From contig VZRG01000349.1 of assembly GCA_013397435.1 (NCBI GenBank), forward strand, positions 248,001 to 312,000: a stretch of 64,000 nt of DNA. The letters are read 5' to 3'. Origin of the DNA: Erythrocercus mccallii. Lineage: Eukaryota; Chordata; Aves; Passeriformes; Dicruridae. Of this stretch, positions 1 to 14,897 are shown piece after piece (position 1 is the first letter of the stretch; the number at the start of each line of letters is the position of its first letter). A model generated the notes under the pieces. The model saw only the letters and a program-made list of their open reading frames with translations. It was not told the DNA's origin and ran no database searches. The position numbers and the translations under genes were made by a program.

Positions 1-3000
1 GCTGAACTAGAGATATACAATGCCACACTGAATATTTTACTTCGACAATGTCCTGGTCTTGGTGTCTCTATAGCTCTGGCACCCAAACCCTTTGAAAACT
101 GAAGAAATAAATTACCTAATCACTGTTGCTGGGAACCAAAGGAACCACACTATTGCTTTAACATACAGTTATTCATCTGTCTTTGCATCAACATGTAAGT
201 GAGCCCACATGTGGAGTAAGACACACTCCTAGATAAAAATTAAAGCTTCTCTTGATGTATGCTCTTAGAAAATCATTTAAATTAACATCCAATTTTCTGC
301 TGCTATTGCTGACAATTGTACAGAGATAACAGTAATACAAAATCAGCAGGAATTATTTCAGAAAATTTTAACTGTACTGTGGATGCACATTTTTAATAAA
401 TTTAAGTATTTTAGCTTAGCCCTTCTACATACCACTATCTGAACAAATCAATCAGAAGTAATTTTTCTGTCTGCATTTAATCAAACAACTGATTGCTAAA
501 TATCTACGTTTAGATCATTTGCAAAGGCATCAAAAGATTATGAGACAGGGAATACAGAAATGCAGGTAGAACTCTGAAAAGCGGTTAGGAATTACTTAAA
601 GGAAAAATCCTACTAGACACTCTCTTTACAATTAGTAGCTAGCCAGACGTTTTTGTTAGCATTAAGCATGTTAATTTTTAAGAAAAGCTAGGTGGAAGTG
701 CAAGCGAAGAGCAGAATAGTAACAGTACTCCCTATACTTTAACTAAAAGCATATGGTGTTAACATTCAGAAATTTTACAGTGTTTGTTTTATTGTGTTCT
801 TACCAAGAAAAGGGAGTGCTCAACCATTTTACTTCCTAAGCTGTCTTAATCACCTTCATTAAAAACTTGGTACAACAAAATCAAAAAGTGGTTGAGGTTT
901 TTTTCCCTTTTGCACCAGAATACAAGAACAGAAATCTGAAGAGAATGGATTGTGTTCAGGCCTAATTTAAAATTGAAAATTGCTCTGTTTATTTAGGCAA
1001 AATAAATCCCTGCTGAACCGATTGTTGTTATTAAAGTCAGACAACTAATAGAATCGATTTTATATTGCACAGAGTAACAAGAGATCCTACTGTACAGCTG
1101 GCAGTATGCATACTGAAGGTTCTGAATACTCTGATCATCTATGAAGGGAGATGCCTGTGTCTCCAGACCCTAAAATAGTAAAATACCTAAAAGTACTCTG
1201 GTTTTTTTGTTTTTTTCTGTTACTTGTTTTAAGTTGGATTTTTAATTCTAGCTCAGGGGCAAATGCATTTTATATGCCAGGAATGAGGCCTAACAAGAGG
1301 TTCTATATGTTATTATAAAACCAGTGAAGGGTCACATCAGCTGCTTATAGGACTGATCACATTAGCAGGCAGGATGCTGAGCTGTTCTTGAAAGTTCTGA
1401 GGTGGGCAGGCCAGATGGGAAGGACCACCAAAATTCTGCTACTGAGAGAAGAAAATTCTTACTGCCATGAAGCACTTGTATCAATGAGGTAAAGACAAAG
1501 CAGGAAAATGACACTAAGGTCCTACTTCAGACTGATGTTCATTTGTGGAAACACAAAGGAAGGGCAGAAACACCCATTACTGTAAAAACCAAATCCTTTT
1601 CTTAGGAAATCTGTTCTCTGGCCACTGTGAACTGGTTATGCCTGTAACCCTCTGAAGTACTCATATCAAACGACCTGTGATCAGCTTTTAACAAAAAATA
1701 CCATAGTTATTGCAGGGCTAAAATGGAAGACAGATAATTTCTCTTTTTTCCCACAAATGCAAACATGTTAAATACATAGAAGAGGCCTAGTAAACCCAAA
1801 GCAGATCTTTTGAGTCATCACAGTTTGAAGACCAAGACATTGGATTGGACCTAGATTTACTGATTAGTCACAGCACATTATAATTCAGGGGAATATTCTG
1901 GTATCTAGATCACAGAGACTAGGCCAGGCATCCTAAGGGAAGCACAGAAACACAGACTTGAATCTTCAAGGATTAGGTTCTGTGAGAAACACAGAGCCCT
2001 GAGGACACAACACTGGAACAAAGCAGAGGTCCCTCACAGATTTAAAAGGTAGCCCTGTAACCTAAGAGAAAGGAGGTGACCAGCGATGCACTTGTTCCTA
2101 TTAGAGAGCTTTCTTATGAGATTTGTTTCCTTGGACAACCAGCCATTTTGCTATCAAACTTATTCAGCTTCCTCCACAGAGCTAGGAGTTGTGTCTGCTG
2201 CAGAAAACAAGTTAGCCTACACAGGCATACTGTTTCTTAAACATAAAATATTAAATTGTAAAGTATTTTTAATAATAAAGTGAGCTTTATAATTCAGAAC
2301 TAGAGAACTACAGAAAACTCTAACTGCTGAGCCACCAGAGATTTTAAAAAACAACCAACGAAAAACCACAACAAGAAATGCAACCCACTCAGCTGCATTG
2401 TCTGCCCTCTTCTCAACACCTAACACAAACTAAAATTGCATGGGAAGGGGTTAAGCAGAAATTAAATCCTCAAATATTTTGCCATCTCACTATTTAATAC
2501 ATTTTTGAGGGATAAACCAAAGAACTAAGCAAAAATTCAGCTTTCAAGAAGGCAACATATTTCTGTAAAAATGTATTTTGACAGCTATCTCAGCCTATAT
2601 TGTGCTACAGAAAAAAGCAAGACATGCTATGAAGCAGGTTTCCCATCATGCCAGTGGAACACACACCTTTCAGCTCCTAGTTCTGAAGTTTAAAGCTTTA
2701 ATTGATGACAGTATTATGCTTGGGTGTGAAACCTGCCCTCTACACATCATCTTGTAAGGCAAACCACTCTACACTCAAACCCAGCTTTCTTCTCCAACAA
2801 AGACAAGCTACTTGCCTCCTTATTCTGATAAGAATAGGTTTTACTACTGCAATAACTACAGAAGAAATAAGTAATAAAGCAAGCCCAAAAATGATAGAAT
2901 AAGGATTTTAGTCCATTTTTTCACAGCACCTTCATAGAACAAAACTATGTTGCAGCTTAGCACGTGTTTGATGGAATTAGAAACAAATTAAGAATAGCGT

Positions 3001-3728
3001 GCAGAGATTGAATAAAAGCTCTAAAGACCTACCTAGAGACACTTTTAACAAATAATGTGCCAGGTCTGTGATATCACTGTTGGATTGTCAAATGGGACTT
3101 CTGGAATTAAGACTTAGAGAAAAAAAAATCGTATGCTTTTAGTGACCAAATGTAACCAGCTGAGTTATGTGGGAAATGCAGCATGAAAGACACAGCTACA
3201 TATAATTACAATTTCAGTAAAATTAAATAACTGCAATTCTCCCTTTGAAAAATTATCTTCACCAGTTGTCTCTTCTTGATCTTATGCAAAGGAAACACAA
3301 CGCAAAAGGAGCAACAGAAAATTCATTCAGTCCATAAAGCAGACACAAATTTAACTAAATGTATTCATTCTATCTTCTGCTGAACTACATACATAGCATA
3401 CCTTGACAAGATTTATTATTATGCTTATTTTCTTCATACTTCACTTCTGATTTTGACTTACTTTAAATTTAATTTTATGCATTGAATATCATAGAAATCT
3501 GTCCTTCTTGGACAAATAGAAAAAGATTATGACATCGGCAGAACGAAGATCTCTTCCCTTCAAGTATGTTTGACTCATGTACCCTCCATAGAGTAACTCC
3601 ACTGCCCACATTCTTTCTATTTCTTAAGCCAAGCAATTAATGATTAAGCTCTTTGTTATGCTCTTAATCCTTCATGTAGAACCAAGGGTCTGTGCATGTT
3701 CATGTATAAAATTTCCACTGCATCAATG
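1..3728 (-). other. GMDS: GMDS intron 4, leftmost part: no recognised feature
   Basis: AT-rich unique sequence, inferred to be intronic because exon 5 was not seen between here and exon 4. The open frames are short, overlap on opposite strands and look random. No repeat family, RNA gene or exon is recognised. Confidence 0.7.
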
Positions 3729-3830
3729 ATAGAATAATAGTGGTTGGAAAAGACCTGTAATATTTTGAAAGCAGGACCAACTTCTATCAGGTGAACCACA
3801 GGCATGTTCTGAATACCTCCAAGGACAGAG
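3729..3830 (-). mobile_element. CR1 LINE 3' fragment, highly diverged
   Basis: The plus strand reads AGAATAATAGTGGTTGGAAA followed by AGACCTGTAA, and later GAATACCTCCAAGGACAG. This is the reverse complement of the CR1 3' end, in which an ATTCTATGATTCT-type terminus is preceded by a conserved GACCTTTAAGGTC and TTCCAACC block. The element therefore lies on the minus strand, the same direction as GMDS. It is a short 5'-truncated tail with many substitutions and small gaps, so an old insertion. The inner boundary is approximate. Confidence 0.65.
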
Positions 3831-6645
3831 TATTTGTGTAATAAAGATAGATCTTATTTCATGTCTTTACAGGTATTGGAGAAAGATGCAAAGTAAGCTG
3901 CCAAGAAAAGAAGGAAATATTTACCCACAAAAAGCAAAGATAACACTTCTTTCAGTGATGCCAGATCAGTTCCAAGATAATGAATACTGACTTTGTAGTC
4001 TCTCAAGCAGCAACACTTTCGATCTTCTGAAAACATGAGCTTGTCAGAAATTTCTCTGAAACTTCACAATTGAGTCTAATAAACACACTGAACTGAATAT
4101 GTTATCAAAGCAAATGTTTTAAGCCATTTCTCACGTGATAAATGTATGCCAAGAAGCATGGGGGAAAAAAAAATCTTAAACTTACTAACTTTTATTACTC
4201 AGGAGGAAAATAAGCTTGAAGATTAATAATGTTGTTACAGCATATCATAATTACCTACTTCATGATTCAAGTCTAGATTCTAGATTCCCCAGGGTACTCA
4301 CACACCTAACTTTCATGGAAATATGATTACTTTTACCAAATCTGGCCACAGGTTTCTGCTAAAACTCAGAAACTAATTTGAAATTACACCTCCTCCTATC
4401 ATACCACCAGTGTCCTCTCATTCACACAAAGACACAGGCTTGCTTCATATGCTCTGCTGTCAGGTTTGGTCTTCAGCTGGTCTTTGCCAGACATTAACCA
4501 TTTGTGAAGCCAGTATTTTCCATAGTTGCATTCTACTTAAGACTGGGGGGAGGTTGTTTTGTTCTTCTCAAGTTCATCTTAAGATATAACTCAGGTTTTT
4601 TTACCAAAATTGAAACTAAGAAAACTTCTTTTCCCCAGTGTTTTAAAAATTTTAAACTACAGCCATCCTAGAAAAGCTCCATTGCCTACAGAATTTCAAG
4701 CAGCAGCAAGATATGACTATGTAGGTTACAGATTAGGAATGTGGATTTGCTGATCTTACCAAAAATCTATCCTTGCTGAGTTTTAAAATTTTCCAAATGT
4801 TAGCACTTGCTTATAATTAACAAGCTTGAGTATTGCTTTAGTCCATAAAAATAACTTCCAAAATCTCATCAAATCAAGAGCAAACCTAAATGAAAACCCA
4901 TGTGCTTGTAGAGCGAATAGATTAAAAAGGGAATATCTGGTGTTAGTCCATCTAAACCAGATTAATGTCTGTACCTCTCTTCACTTGGAAGATGACTGCT
5001 ATCCCACTCTTCCTATTCCTAATTCTAACTATTTGAACTACTGTTCCTGAAACATTCAATCCACCAAGAGATTGGGACTCTTCCTTATCATTAATGGAAG
5101 TTTTTTTTAGCAGAAGTGATGTCTCTCAGCATCCCACCAGGCCATCGCACCTTGGCACGATTATGAGGAATCAAACATATGAGCTGGATACAACCAGAGC
5201 ACCATGCACAGCGTCACCACCTCTTTGCACAGGTATTGTTCTCTTCCCCTGATCCCTGCTGCTGACCAGCTGACTACACAGGGGTGGCTCTTCAGAGCAC
5301 AGCATGCCTGCACAAAATTTCCATTCTCCTCACATAATTATGCAGGTGCTTTCATCCTGCACTTCATTAAAATTTACATTCTTCCTTCAGCTTCCCAGTA
5401 CCTGGTTGTCACAATTTGCCAGAAATTCCAGTATTGCCACCATCTCCCTTGCTCCCTCCTTCCTCAGATTACCAAGGGACAATGTAGAACTCAACAAGAG
5501 AGGAAACAGAGAACATTATTGCCCTGGACTGGCAGTCAGGAACACAGTTGGAACTCAGATGCTCCACCAGACAGGTTTAGGGCTGCTAGGAAAGGGATTA
5601 GGTAAGTTTTTCCCAGCTTTTTTGATAAATGCCATTACAGTCAAAGGGTTCCTTTGTCTTTTCCTGTTATCATCCATACAGCAGCTGATTTAAACTTCCC
5701 CCAAAAATTACTATTATATACAAAACAGCAGCATAGAGAAGAATGAACCGACTTTGTGAAAGTTTAAAATTTTTGAAAAGTGAGAAATAGCCTTGCTTAC
5801 ATTTTACTACAGTTATCCTTCTTCAGTAATTAAAATCCTCCAATTTATATTATATGCCTGTAAAAAGCAGAATCCTGTAATTACAAAAAAAGGTATCTCA
5901 ATTAAGATAACAATTTTCTGTTGGAAAGATACATACAAATAAGTAAGTCACAGCCCTGAAATGATAATTTTTGATCATGATAAGAAAATAATTGCAGGAT
6001 ATGACAGTATAAGGCTGCCAGTTCATAGGGACCCCAATCCCCGTGCAGTTTAAAACTAACTTTACCTCACTGCAGGGAGATGCTTTTCCAGCAAACAATA
6101 ACTTGGAATGTCAGTAATGCATCCAAGGCATGAAAGGTTTTTCTCTTTCCTTTCTAAGGGAAATCCCAGTCAAAATCCTTTTTAAGGTGATAAAAAACTC
6201 AAACCAAAAATATATTAAAAAAAGACCTTATTCCAGCCTTTTAATTCTGACATACATTTGGGATACTGGCAAAGAATATGCAGAGAGTATGATTTGCTTG
6301 GCTTTTGTTACATTTGGGAAAATTCCAACAATTAAAAAAAATAAATAAGAATCAGAAACAGTTTGAATGTGTAACAAAACTGATACCCAAGTCACGCCCC
6401 AGATTATTGCTCTTATACAATTGACATTGGCTAGAATCCATATAAAAACATACATCTTTTGGCTTCCTGCTCTGAAATTTACACTATCCCATTTCAAATC
6501 TGAGCTTTTATTCTTAAAGCCAGAGCAAGATTATCATACCACAGTGAGAATACCTCTGCAGAAACTCAATAAGGTATATTTGCAAACCTACACTCCCATT
6601 TCACCCCCTAAAAAATATCAAATTATAAACCTACTGTAGGACTAG

Positions 6646-6695
6646 TAAAATGGCTATAAAATACAAACTACAAAATGGCTACAAGATACAAAAAT
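6646..6695. repeat. Imperfect 25-bp tandem duplication
   Basis: AAAATGGCTA occurs at 6647 and again at 6672. The 22 bases beginning at 6646 and 6671 differ at only three positions, after which the copies diverge into an A-rich run. This is a two-copy local duplication, probably from replication slippage. Confidence 0.75.
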
Positions 6696-8853
6696 ACAAA
6701 AAAAAAGGTGGGGAGAAGAACATCAATAGCTTCTACTTTTTTTAATGGAATATTTGCAGAAAGCAGTAACATCTCTCTGGCAGTTATGTTTATGATGCAT
6801 CTTTTAAAATCACACTTTTCAAATTATGGAATCTCTTATTAAAAATGTAAACTAAATGTAAAATGTTGAGCAGTAAATAGAAGATTCAGCCTGCATATTT
6901 GCTAACTTTTTTTCTTTGGGTGAGAGTTTCCTACTACCTAAACTGAAACACACAATTTATGCTGATATTAATACATGGGGGATTTGCACTGTCTCAAAGA
7001 CTTCGTTGTTTTTTTCACAGCCAAGGAGGGTTTTGAAAGATATCAGCCCCACTATTTAAAATATAAGCCTACAAAATGAGATGGATAAATGCTAACAACA
7101 TATTCAATCCATCATAAAAAATCATCTATTGCATTTCAGTTTACATGGCTTCTCAATCATTTTACAGAATACAACATTCCTTTGAGTGAATAGCAGTGGG
7201 TATAGTTAATAGCTATTAATTCAGAGTAACCTGTGTATCGACTACTGTTTTCAAACTTACTGTGTATTATATGCATTAAGCATTTCCACAGAAGAAAGCA
7301 AAACAAATTCCGAGCATCCTGCACAGTAAAAGGCAATATACAACATTTTTAGTCATCCCAAAAAATCATACTAATTGGAACCATAATTTTTATTGGGAAG
7401 TAAAAAAAAATTCTCATATGGGTTTCCTTGGAGAAATAAACAGATTTTTTTAGACTTCCTTGGGAAATATAAACATACTTAGTGCCCAGAGTTTTAAATT
7501 TGTGAGGATTCAATGCCAGGCATTAAAGACACAAGAGCCACTTCCAGCACTTCTCTTCCTGCTCCTCCAGCATGAGACCAGAGAAGGAGAACAACACTTG
7601 TATAAACAAGTAACTTTGGATATTTATGATGATTTTCATATTTGTGATTATACTCAGTTAATAAAAAACTTAGCAGCCATAGAAACCACATACCAAAAAA
7701 AGGTCAAATAACAACAATGACATCAAAGGTAGGAGGGTCAGCAGTTGATGGAGAATCTTCCTCTTGGCAGAAGGAGAGCTGTATTTTCTTTTTAATGTAC
7801 CAAACAAGCAAATAATCTCCAACTTAACTCTGCCCTCAATGCACTTTTTAGAAAGGGCAAGGAATGTGAAGGGGAAAAAATTGAACTCTTACTGAGTGCA
7901 TTTTTGGGGGTTGGAAAATTTAAATATGAGAAGGGTCCATATCAGCTAAATTTATGTTTGTTTCACTCACATCTCTGTAACTTATACTTTATTGCTTAGA
8001 AATCACAGCATTACTTTTCAAACACTGACAGTATAACAAACTAGATAACACTTAGCACAGGTTAAGAGTGAAAAAAATAGGTAAAGTTACTAGCAGATTT
8101 CTAGCATTAATGATTCATAGCATAGCAATGCATTGAAAAAGAAAGTTTCTCTAATAAAAACATTTTCAACGCATTGGTACTGATACCTCCAGAGCCTCTC
8201 CAGACTCTGAAGAGAGGAAAATATAGTGCAAGCTTTGAAGCACTGATAGAGAAGTGTAATCTCACAGAAATTTGTTTGATTTAGTCACCCTCCAATGAGG
8301 CTGAAGTAGCTGAAACCAAGAAGTGATTCTATGCACAAGAATGACATGCAGGCTAACCCAAACCAACTATGCTCTGTCAAACCATTCACAATCTTTGCTA
8401 CCAAATCCAAGTGGTGAGGAAGGCCACAACAATCCTTTTGCTCATAAAATTTCTTAATGCAGTTATTAAAACAGGTATTACGTTTTACTTTTTATCTAAG
8501 CCTTCAAATTTTACTCCATTACTTAATTGCATCCTACATTTTCAAGATGGGATGCTAAAAACCTAATTAATTTGAGTAAGGAGAAATAGAAAATAGTTTT
8601 TGAGGTTATGTGCCACAAAATAGTACCAATCTAAGTTAAACTAAAAGAAATAGAGTTAAACTATTTAACAAATTTCAGGTAAAACATATTTTGAGTTTCA
8701 GAACATATGCATACATTAATAGTTAGAAGTGTGCAAATATGTACCTCCATATCACCAAAACATCAAATCTGTTACACAGTTCATAAGCACGAATTGTACA
8801 GTTTAGAATTAAACCAGGTAAACACTTATCTTCTAGGACAACTGACAGGAAGT

Positions 8854-8895
8854 ATTATTACTATTATTGGTGGTAATGATAACAATAATAACAGT
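8854..8895. repeat. ATT/AAT-rich simple sequence with partial dyad symmetry
   Basis: The left half is built of TATTATTACTATTATTG and the right half of TAATGATAACAATAATA around a GTGG centre, so the two halves are roughly complementary. It looks like a degenerate trinucleotide microsatellite. Confidence 0.6.
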
Positions 8896-9264
8896 ATGTA
8901 ATATCTATATTACAAAAACGTAATCCCAAGTATAACATTGTATAATGTGGAGCAAAACCAGATCAATAAAACATGCTATTTTCTGTTTTCTCTGCATATC
9001 ATGAGCAACTTTAAAATTCAATAATTACCTGAACAACATCTTCTTGCCCTTCCCAATCTGCTTCCTTTAAAGGCCAAGAGTTTCTGTGACCTCAGTCTAT
9101 GCAAGCCTCCCCAAACAGACACGTGCAGGTTAACAGCAAATCCATGTTGCACATGTTACCAAAGGACATCCAATTCAAAGCCAGTAGCTGCAAAACTAAA
9201 CATCTGCCCTAGTCAGAATTTGGGCAGAAGATCAAAGGGCTAACAGTGAAATTCAGTTGACACA

Positions 9265-9272
9265 TGACGTCA
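9265..9272. promoter_or_regulatory. Consensus CRE octamer (TGACGTCA)
   Basis: An exact palindromic cAMP-response element, the binding site of CREB/ATF dimers, lies inside a CpG-poor intron. An intact central CpG is mildly unusual here. Function is inference only: one octamer match per about 65 kb is expected by chance. Confidence 0.25.
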
Positions 9273-12200
9273 AAAAGGATGAGGAGAGTGCAGCAGACCT
9301 CCATTCTGGCGTGTTGGCAAAAAAAAAATTCACAGCACTTTGAGTGTAATAACCTATAACTTAGTACATAATGTTGCCTTTATGCATGCCTCGCTCAAAG
9401 GAACTTTTGCAGGTATTAAGCATAAGAAGTCCATTTCTAAGCCTCTCAGTGTACAACAATTACTCTATTGTCACTCAGCCCACTGTGCATTTAAGTCTGA
9501 TTTTGTGTAGCAATCTTGCTGCATGCTGTCACGTCTGGGTATGACGACTGTGGTATTTTCACTGTGCAAAATCCTACTTGAGGCATGACAGATTCACCCC
9601 CACCTTCCTCTTTGCTCAGGTCCCCCTCTCTGGATAGCAGAACATTTTAATCCAGGCACCCTCACAGAAGAGTGATGACATCATGACCTTTACTTACAAT
9701 TGCTGTCTGAGATGCAGGACCTGGCCAGCGGTTTAAGGTGTTGAAAGGTATCACTAGTTCACTTCAGTGCAGGTGTTCCAGAATTGATCCATCACATTTA
9801 CAGGGCCAGATTTGGTGAAAAGCCAGTCACTTAAAATATTACATTAAAATGTGCTTCTAGGCATCATTTCTAAAATGTTTTCCTCAAATTCTTCTGGGAA
9901 TAATTTGAAAGGTATGTTTTATGCTCATAAGCAATAGGTCACCAGGTGGTTTTAACTTTTCCTGATTGGGTTGTTTTCTAGTCATTCTTTGTTTCTGCAT
10001 TGGTTTAAGCTCCACAGTTTAATGACAAGACAAACTAGCCAAGGAAAAAGAACCCAACACAAACAGGACAAAAAATATTTCTAAATATTTTTAAAAAATT
10101 TTCTAATTTCTAATATTTCTATTTCTAATACAGAGAAATAGCTAATATTTCAAAGGGTTAATATGAAACAAAATTCCTTTAAAAAGCTATTATCAAAGTA
10201 TATTTTTTTAATCCAAGAGCAACAGAAAATAGTATCTTCAAGCAGGTAATCAATTTGCCATAAAAATACGTTGGAAAAACCAAAAATTTTATGAGGAAGT
10301 TCATGGTCTTGATTCACATTTGGCAAAAATCCTGCTGTAGAATTGGCAGTAGATTAGTTAGAGGACTAGCACTACTGTACTAACGCAGAAGGAAAATTAT
10401 AAACTTTTTAAAGTTTGAAACTATTAGCAAGCAGCGGTTTTACATAAAGATTTATCCTAAATAAGCACATTTGGTAAAGGTCAGTTTGAGGTACAGGAAT
10501 CAGGTCAGCTTCCAATCTTTTCCTTCAAAAGACTTCATGAATAATGGTGACAGAGGATGAATCAAGCCCTCAAAGTGGTTCCTATATTTATTTTGTCCTA
10601 AACCATTATAGGCTGAAAATCTTGGATGGTAGCAAGAAGTTGCCTGTTTCTGTTAGCAATTGAACTACTCCAGAGAGAAAAAGCCTAATCAGAAGAAAAA
10701 AAGAATCTTAATAAACTTCAAGTATTGATTTCTAACAAAAAAAATGCAGAGTGAAATCCCAAGGTCTTGAAAGTATAACTGTTTAACTTTTGCCTGAACA
10801 AAATAAACCAGGGGATTTGCCATGCTTCATCACAATAGTGACATACTTCATTACACAACACTACAACTTGGTTTTTTTAAAAATAAGGAAAAAAAAGTAG
10901 ACAATAAGGTGTGACAAATGATTTTTTAGACAAGTGACAAGAGAAAAGACTGTGGACATAAAAGTCTGTGCATTAAGAGTTCTTGCATATTTCCCACTAG
11001 CAGCAGGATGTTCATTCCTTTCAGCAAGGAATTCTATTCATTGTTAAAATTTCCAAAGGTACATCTTCTTTTGGAAATTGGCCTATTTATTAGAGAAATG
11101 GAGATAAATCAAAGAAAGCATAATACACAGCCAAATGTAGTCAAAACCATGCCACAGACCAAGAAATGGTTCATGCTTCCTCTGACAAAAAATTAGGGGA
11201 ACAATGTCACCATAAGTAGGTTGAAGCTCTCCAACAAGATGATGGTTCCACCATCTAGATGGCATTGCCTCTGTCTTTTAAGTTTAGACACTCCAATTTC
11301 CCTCTCATTCCCCAGCAGGTTGTTTTAGCCTCTTCACTAAGTATATACCAAACCTTGTTATCTACAGTACATATTTTGATTCCCTGTCAAGTTATTCAAT
11401 CATAACAAACAACAGGGCTGCTTCCCCCTGCACAAAATCCTCAAGTAATGCTTGCAATGCAACTGCAAGATAAAAACTGTGGATGAGTTTTCTACAGAAT
11501 TTAAGTATTTGAAAGATTTAAAGCTAATTTTGAAAGTAATCATACCTCTACCAGATGTGTCCTATTTAACTGAGTGGGATTTTCTCTTTTTTTACTCAAA
11601 ACTATATGAGTGGGAACACTTCCTTTCAAACGGCCAAAGAGATTGAATTTTCCAACAAGACATTCCTCAACACTTACTGCTTGCAGTTATCACTGCTGGA
11701 GTTCATTTCAGGTTACCTATACCAAAAAGACCATAATACCCATTCTGTTTCAATTCCAGCTATTCTGCTGTCCAGGATTTAGGATTGCAGTTATTTTTTT
11801 AAGCCACACAGTGGTCTTATTCAATAATGTAAACGTTTGTGTGGCTGAATGCCTCTGTCTTCAAAACGTGGCCTGGAAGTTTTGAGATGTCAGGCTTTTA
11901 AAATTAGTAATTTTGACATTATGCTTTGATCTGTAAGTTTCATTTTTCATAGCTGCCTCATGAAAACATCATGAACATAACAGGATCAGTCTCTCAGCCT
12001 TGCATTGATATTTTTGGGTACTAAAGACACATTATTAGATATTCTTTATAAAGTGTTCTGCTGAGAAGAGAAACAGGTTGAATTTATAAAGTGTTACATA
12101 TGTATTAAACACATTTCTCTTACCTTGGAGAAATTCACCAATTTGAAATCAATATGAAATTTGCCACCAGGCATGTTGGACTAGGAAATTTCATCTTCAT

Positions 12201-14732
12201 TGCTCTCTTACCCCATAGTAATATCTATATGCAATGTATTACACTGTTTCACAAAACATTTTATTTATCTCCTAATGAGTGTAAAAGAAAATGGTGATTT
12301 GATTACTTGTAATTTTCTTGTTTTCAATATAAATATTAAAATAATATAACAAAAAAAATTATCCTCAACAGGTCTCTCCACCCATTCCATTGTTATGATG
12401 GCCTTTCCAAGTCAACTCTCCCACTCAAAACATGCTGCCATAAATTAAATTCATACATAGTCCCCATTGAAATAATTTGTAAAATAAGTATTAGAAAACA
12501 TATATGAATTTGGGGATTATGGAATGCTTTCAGATCTGCTTTCAATACATCACCCTTGCTCTAAGTCAGTAGCTTCTCCTTTATTCAACAGAATTGTGAA
12601 ATGCTGTACATTTGCAAACATGAACCCCAAAGTACTGGTTCTCATACCTTTTAACTCCAGGTTATTATTCATCAGCATTGTATGCATTGCACAAAATATT
12701 TAGACACATTTGTGGACACAGGGAAGTAATTTACTTTTCAGATTTATATGATCATTTTGTATGTTGCTCTTTCCACTTAGTGAAAACCATATTAGTATGG
12801 CAACTTTAAATGTTCTTTGGATTGCTAACATGCACTTATATAATTATACAGCATCTGTACCATATCCTTAATGTAGATCACATGGAAAAGCAAACAGGCA
12901 TCCCAGCTGCTTCATTCCACTACTTTATTTGTATAAAGTGCAACAATTTCATTTGAATTCAGCTTCAGTGGTAATTTTTTCCCCACTTGATTCTGTTTTT
13001 CACTACAAAGCATAATCAGTGGCTTCTTTCATTGAATTTATTTCAATGAAAGCCAGAGAAGACTTGTTATGGCAGCAAACGCTGAGATTTCATCCATCTT
13101 ACAAAGCACATGGATTAAAAAAAAAAAGCAAATTACAATGGCATAAAACAAGTACAAACTCCTGCTGCATCAGTTTTCACAGGTCACTGTATGCACAATT
13201 GCTTCCTTCCAACTCGTTCCATGCCACACCAATTCACGTAACTTATCGCACTAGAGGAGCACACAGCAGTTAAGAAATGCATCTTAAATTCAAGCACTGG
13301 CTTATTACAATTTATTCATCTGCCTGTCCTATTGTATGGAAGGAAGACTTACTAAAGAACATGCATAAGGTGAAGGTAATTGAGAGAGAGGACTGTCAGA
13401 TGTAGTTATTTGTGGTGTACACTTTGACATGTATTTGGAGTGTTCCCCTATTCCGTGGATTTTAATAAACGCTAACAAAATAGTAGTAAAAGCATATGAG
13501 TGTTCAGCAGAGGAATGGTGAAATAAATCCCATGCTTTAAACATTAAACATTAGATATAAAGCCTAAGTGAAGTACTTTTCAGGCATTATAATATCATTA
13601 GCATCATTAAATTGAAAAGCGGTAGTTACTGCTAACAGATTACAGAATTTACTCTGAATGACTCACAATGCTACACAGATTTGAAAAACCCTATGTGGTT
13701 GGCTTCTGAATGTTAATCTTTGACGACACCTTTTAAATTTACTTTGAAAGAAGAATATCAACATAATACCCCATAGTAAGGTCCAGATATTTGAAAATCG
13801 TATGAACCTAACAATAGAAATTTCATAACTAAGCTGTCTACATTTAGTGTGAATTCTCAGATGAACAGGATTTATCAAAAGGTTCACAGAGAAACCAGAC
13901 AAAAAGTAGCAGAAAGCCAAAGCAAGACATATTCTAGACTGCAACTGTGGAAAACAAGGTAGAATACAGATACCTAAGACAAGAGCAAAAATAGATTATA
14001 AAGGGATTAGACAATTTCACAGAAGCCAAATTTGTTAAAAATGGCAATTCAAATGAAGAATGTCTGGAAAACACATTTTGTTGATGAAATCACCAATTCA
14101 CTTGCTACCAACTTCTTCTTAATTCAGTGACCTGACTTCCTGGGAGTTCTTTCCAATTTCTTGCTAACTCAGTAATGTATTAATTTATTTCAAGATACAG
14201 ATACAATAGTCAACTGAAAACTCTGGATTAATCCACAGTATCAACATTACACAGTATTTGGTCATGACATTCACAGATACAGAAGGGACCAGACTAGGTT
14301 ACCTGTTTCTCTATCCCTGTCTATCCCCTATCTCTATTCCTGTACCACAAATCAAAATTTCTGGTTTGCCTTACCTACTCATGACTTTTACTTAACTTTT
14401 AGAAAACTGGGTTCTTGCTATCAAATTTTAAGCTTTACCTTCTCTCTCTTCATAACTAAGAATCTGAAGAAGCTAACTTCATCCAGAAATCCTCTACAGT
14501 CCTAGAGAAGTTCAATATCCACCCAAATCTTCAGACTGCCCTTTGCTGCCCACTCTGTTCCAACATTTGAGCACTTCTTTTAACAAAAAAAGCCTAACAT
14601 AACCTGAACATAAGGGGTCCTGAGTAGATCATTCCCATCTCACTAACATCACGAACTAAAACTTCATTTTTTTAAATTTTCACAGAAAACTACCCTGAAT
14701 TCCAAAATAATAATATCCTTCGGTTTAGGCCA

Positions 14733-14897
14733 TTGAGAGAAGTTGTGAATCTTCCTTCCCTGGAAGTGTTCAAGGCCTGGTTATATGGGGCCCTGAGCAA
14801 CCTGGCAGTGTGAAAGGTGTCTCTGCCCATGGCAAGGAGGCTGTAACTAGATGATCTTTAAGGTTCTTTACAGTCCAAACCATTCTATGATTCTATA
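14733..14897 (+). mobile_element. CR1 LINE 3' end fragment
   Basis: Reads GAAGTGTTCAAGGCCTGGTT, then GGGGCCCTGAGCAACCTGG, CTGCCCATGGCAAGGAGGCT and AACTAGATGATCTTTAAGG, ending CATTCTATGATTCTATA. This is the standard 3' untranslated end of avian CR1, including its octamer-repeat terminus, so the copy is on the plus strand, antisense to GMDS. It is heavily 5'-truncated, as is usual for CR1, and is the best preserved CR1 tail in the window. Confidence 0.93.

Larger units (their letters stand above)
3831..14732 (-). other. GMDS: GMDS intron 4 segment without recognised genes
   Basis: About 11 kb of AT-rich intronic sequence. It holds a roughly 25-bp tandem duplication (6646-6695), an ATT/AAT-rich simple sequence at 8854-8895, a consensus CRE octamer (9265-9272) and a low-complexity TTTCTAATATT region near 10070-10140. 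I recognise no coding exon, structured RNA or transposon. Confidence 0.7.

Noticed and set aside
5204..5693. Two overlapping plus-strand open frames (133 and 129 codons)
   Set aside because: Two long overlapping frames in one stretch point to local composition rather than coding, and neither resembles a known protein.
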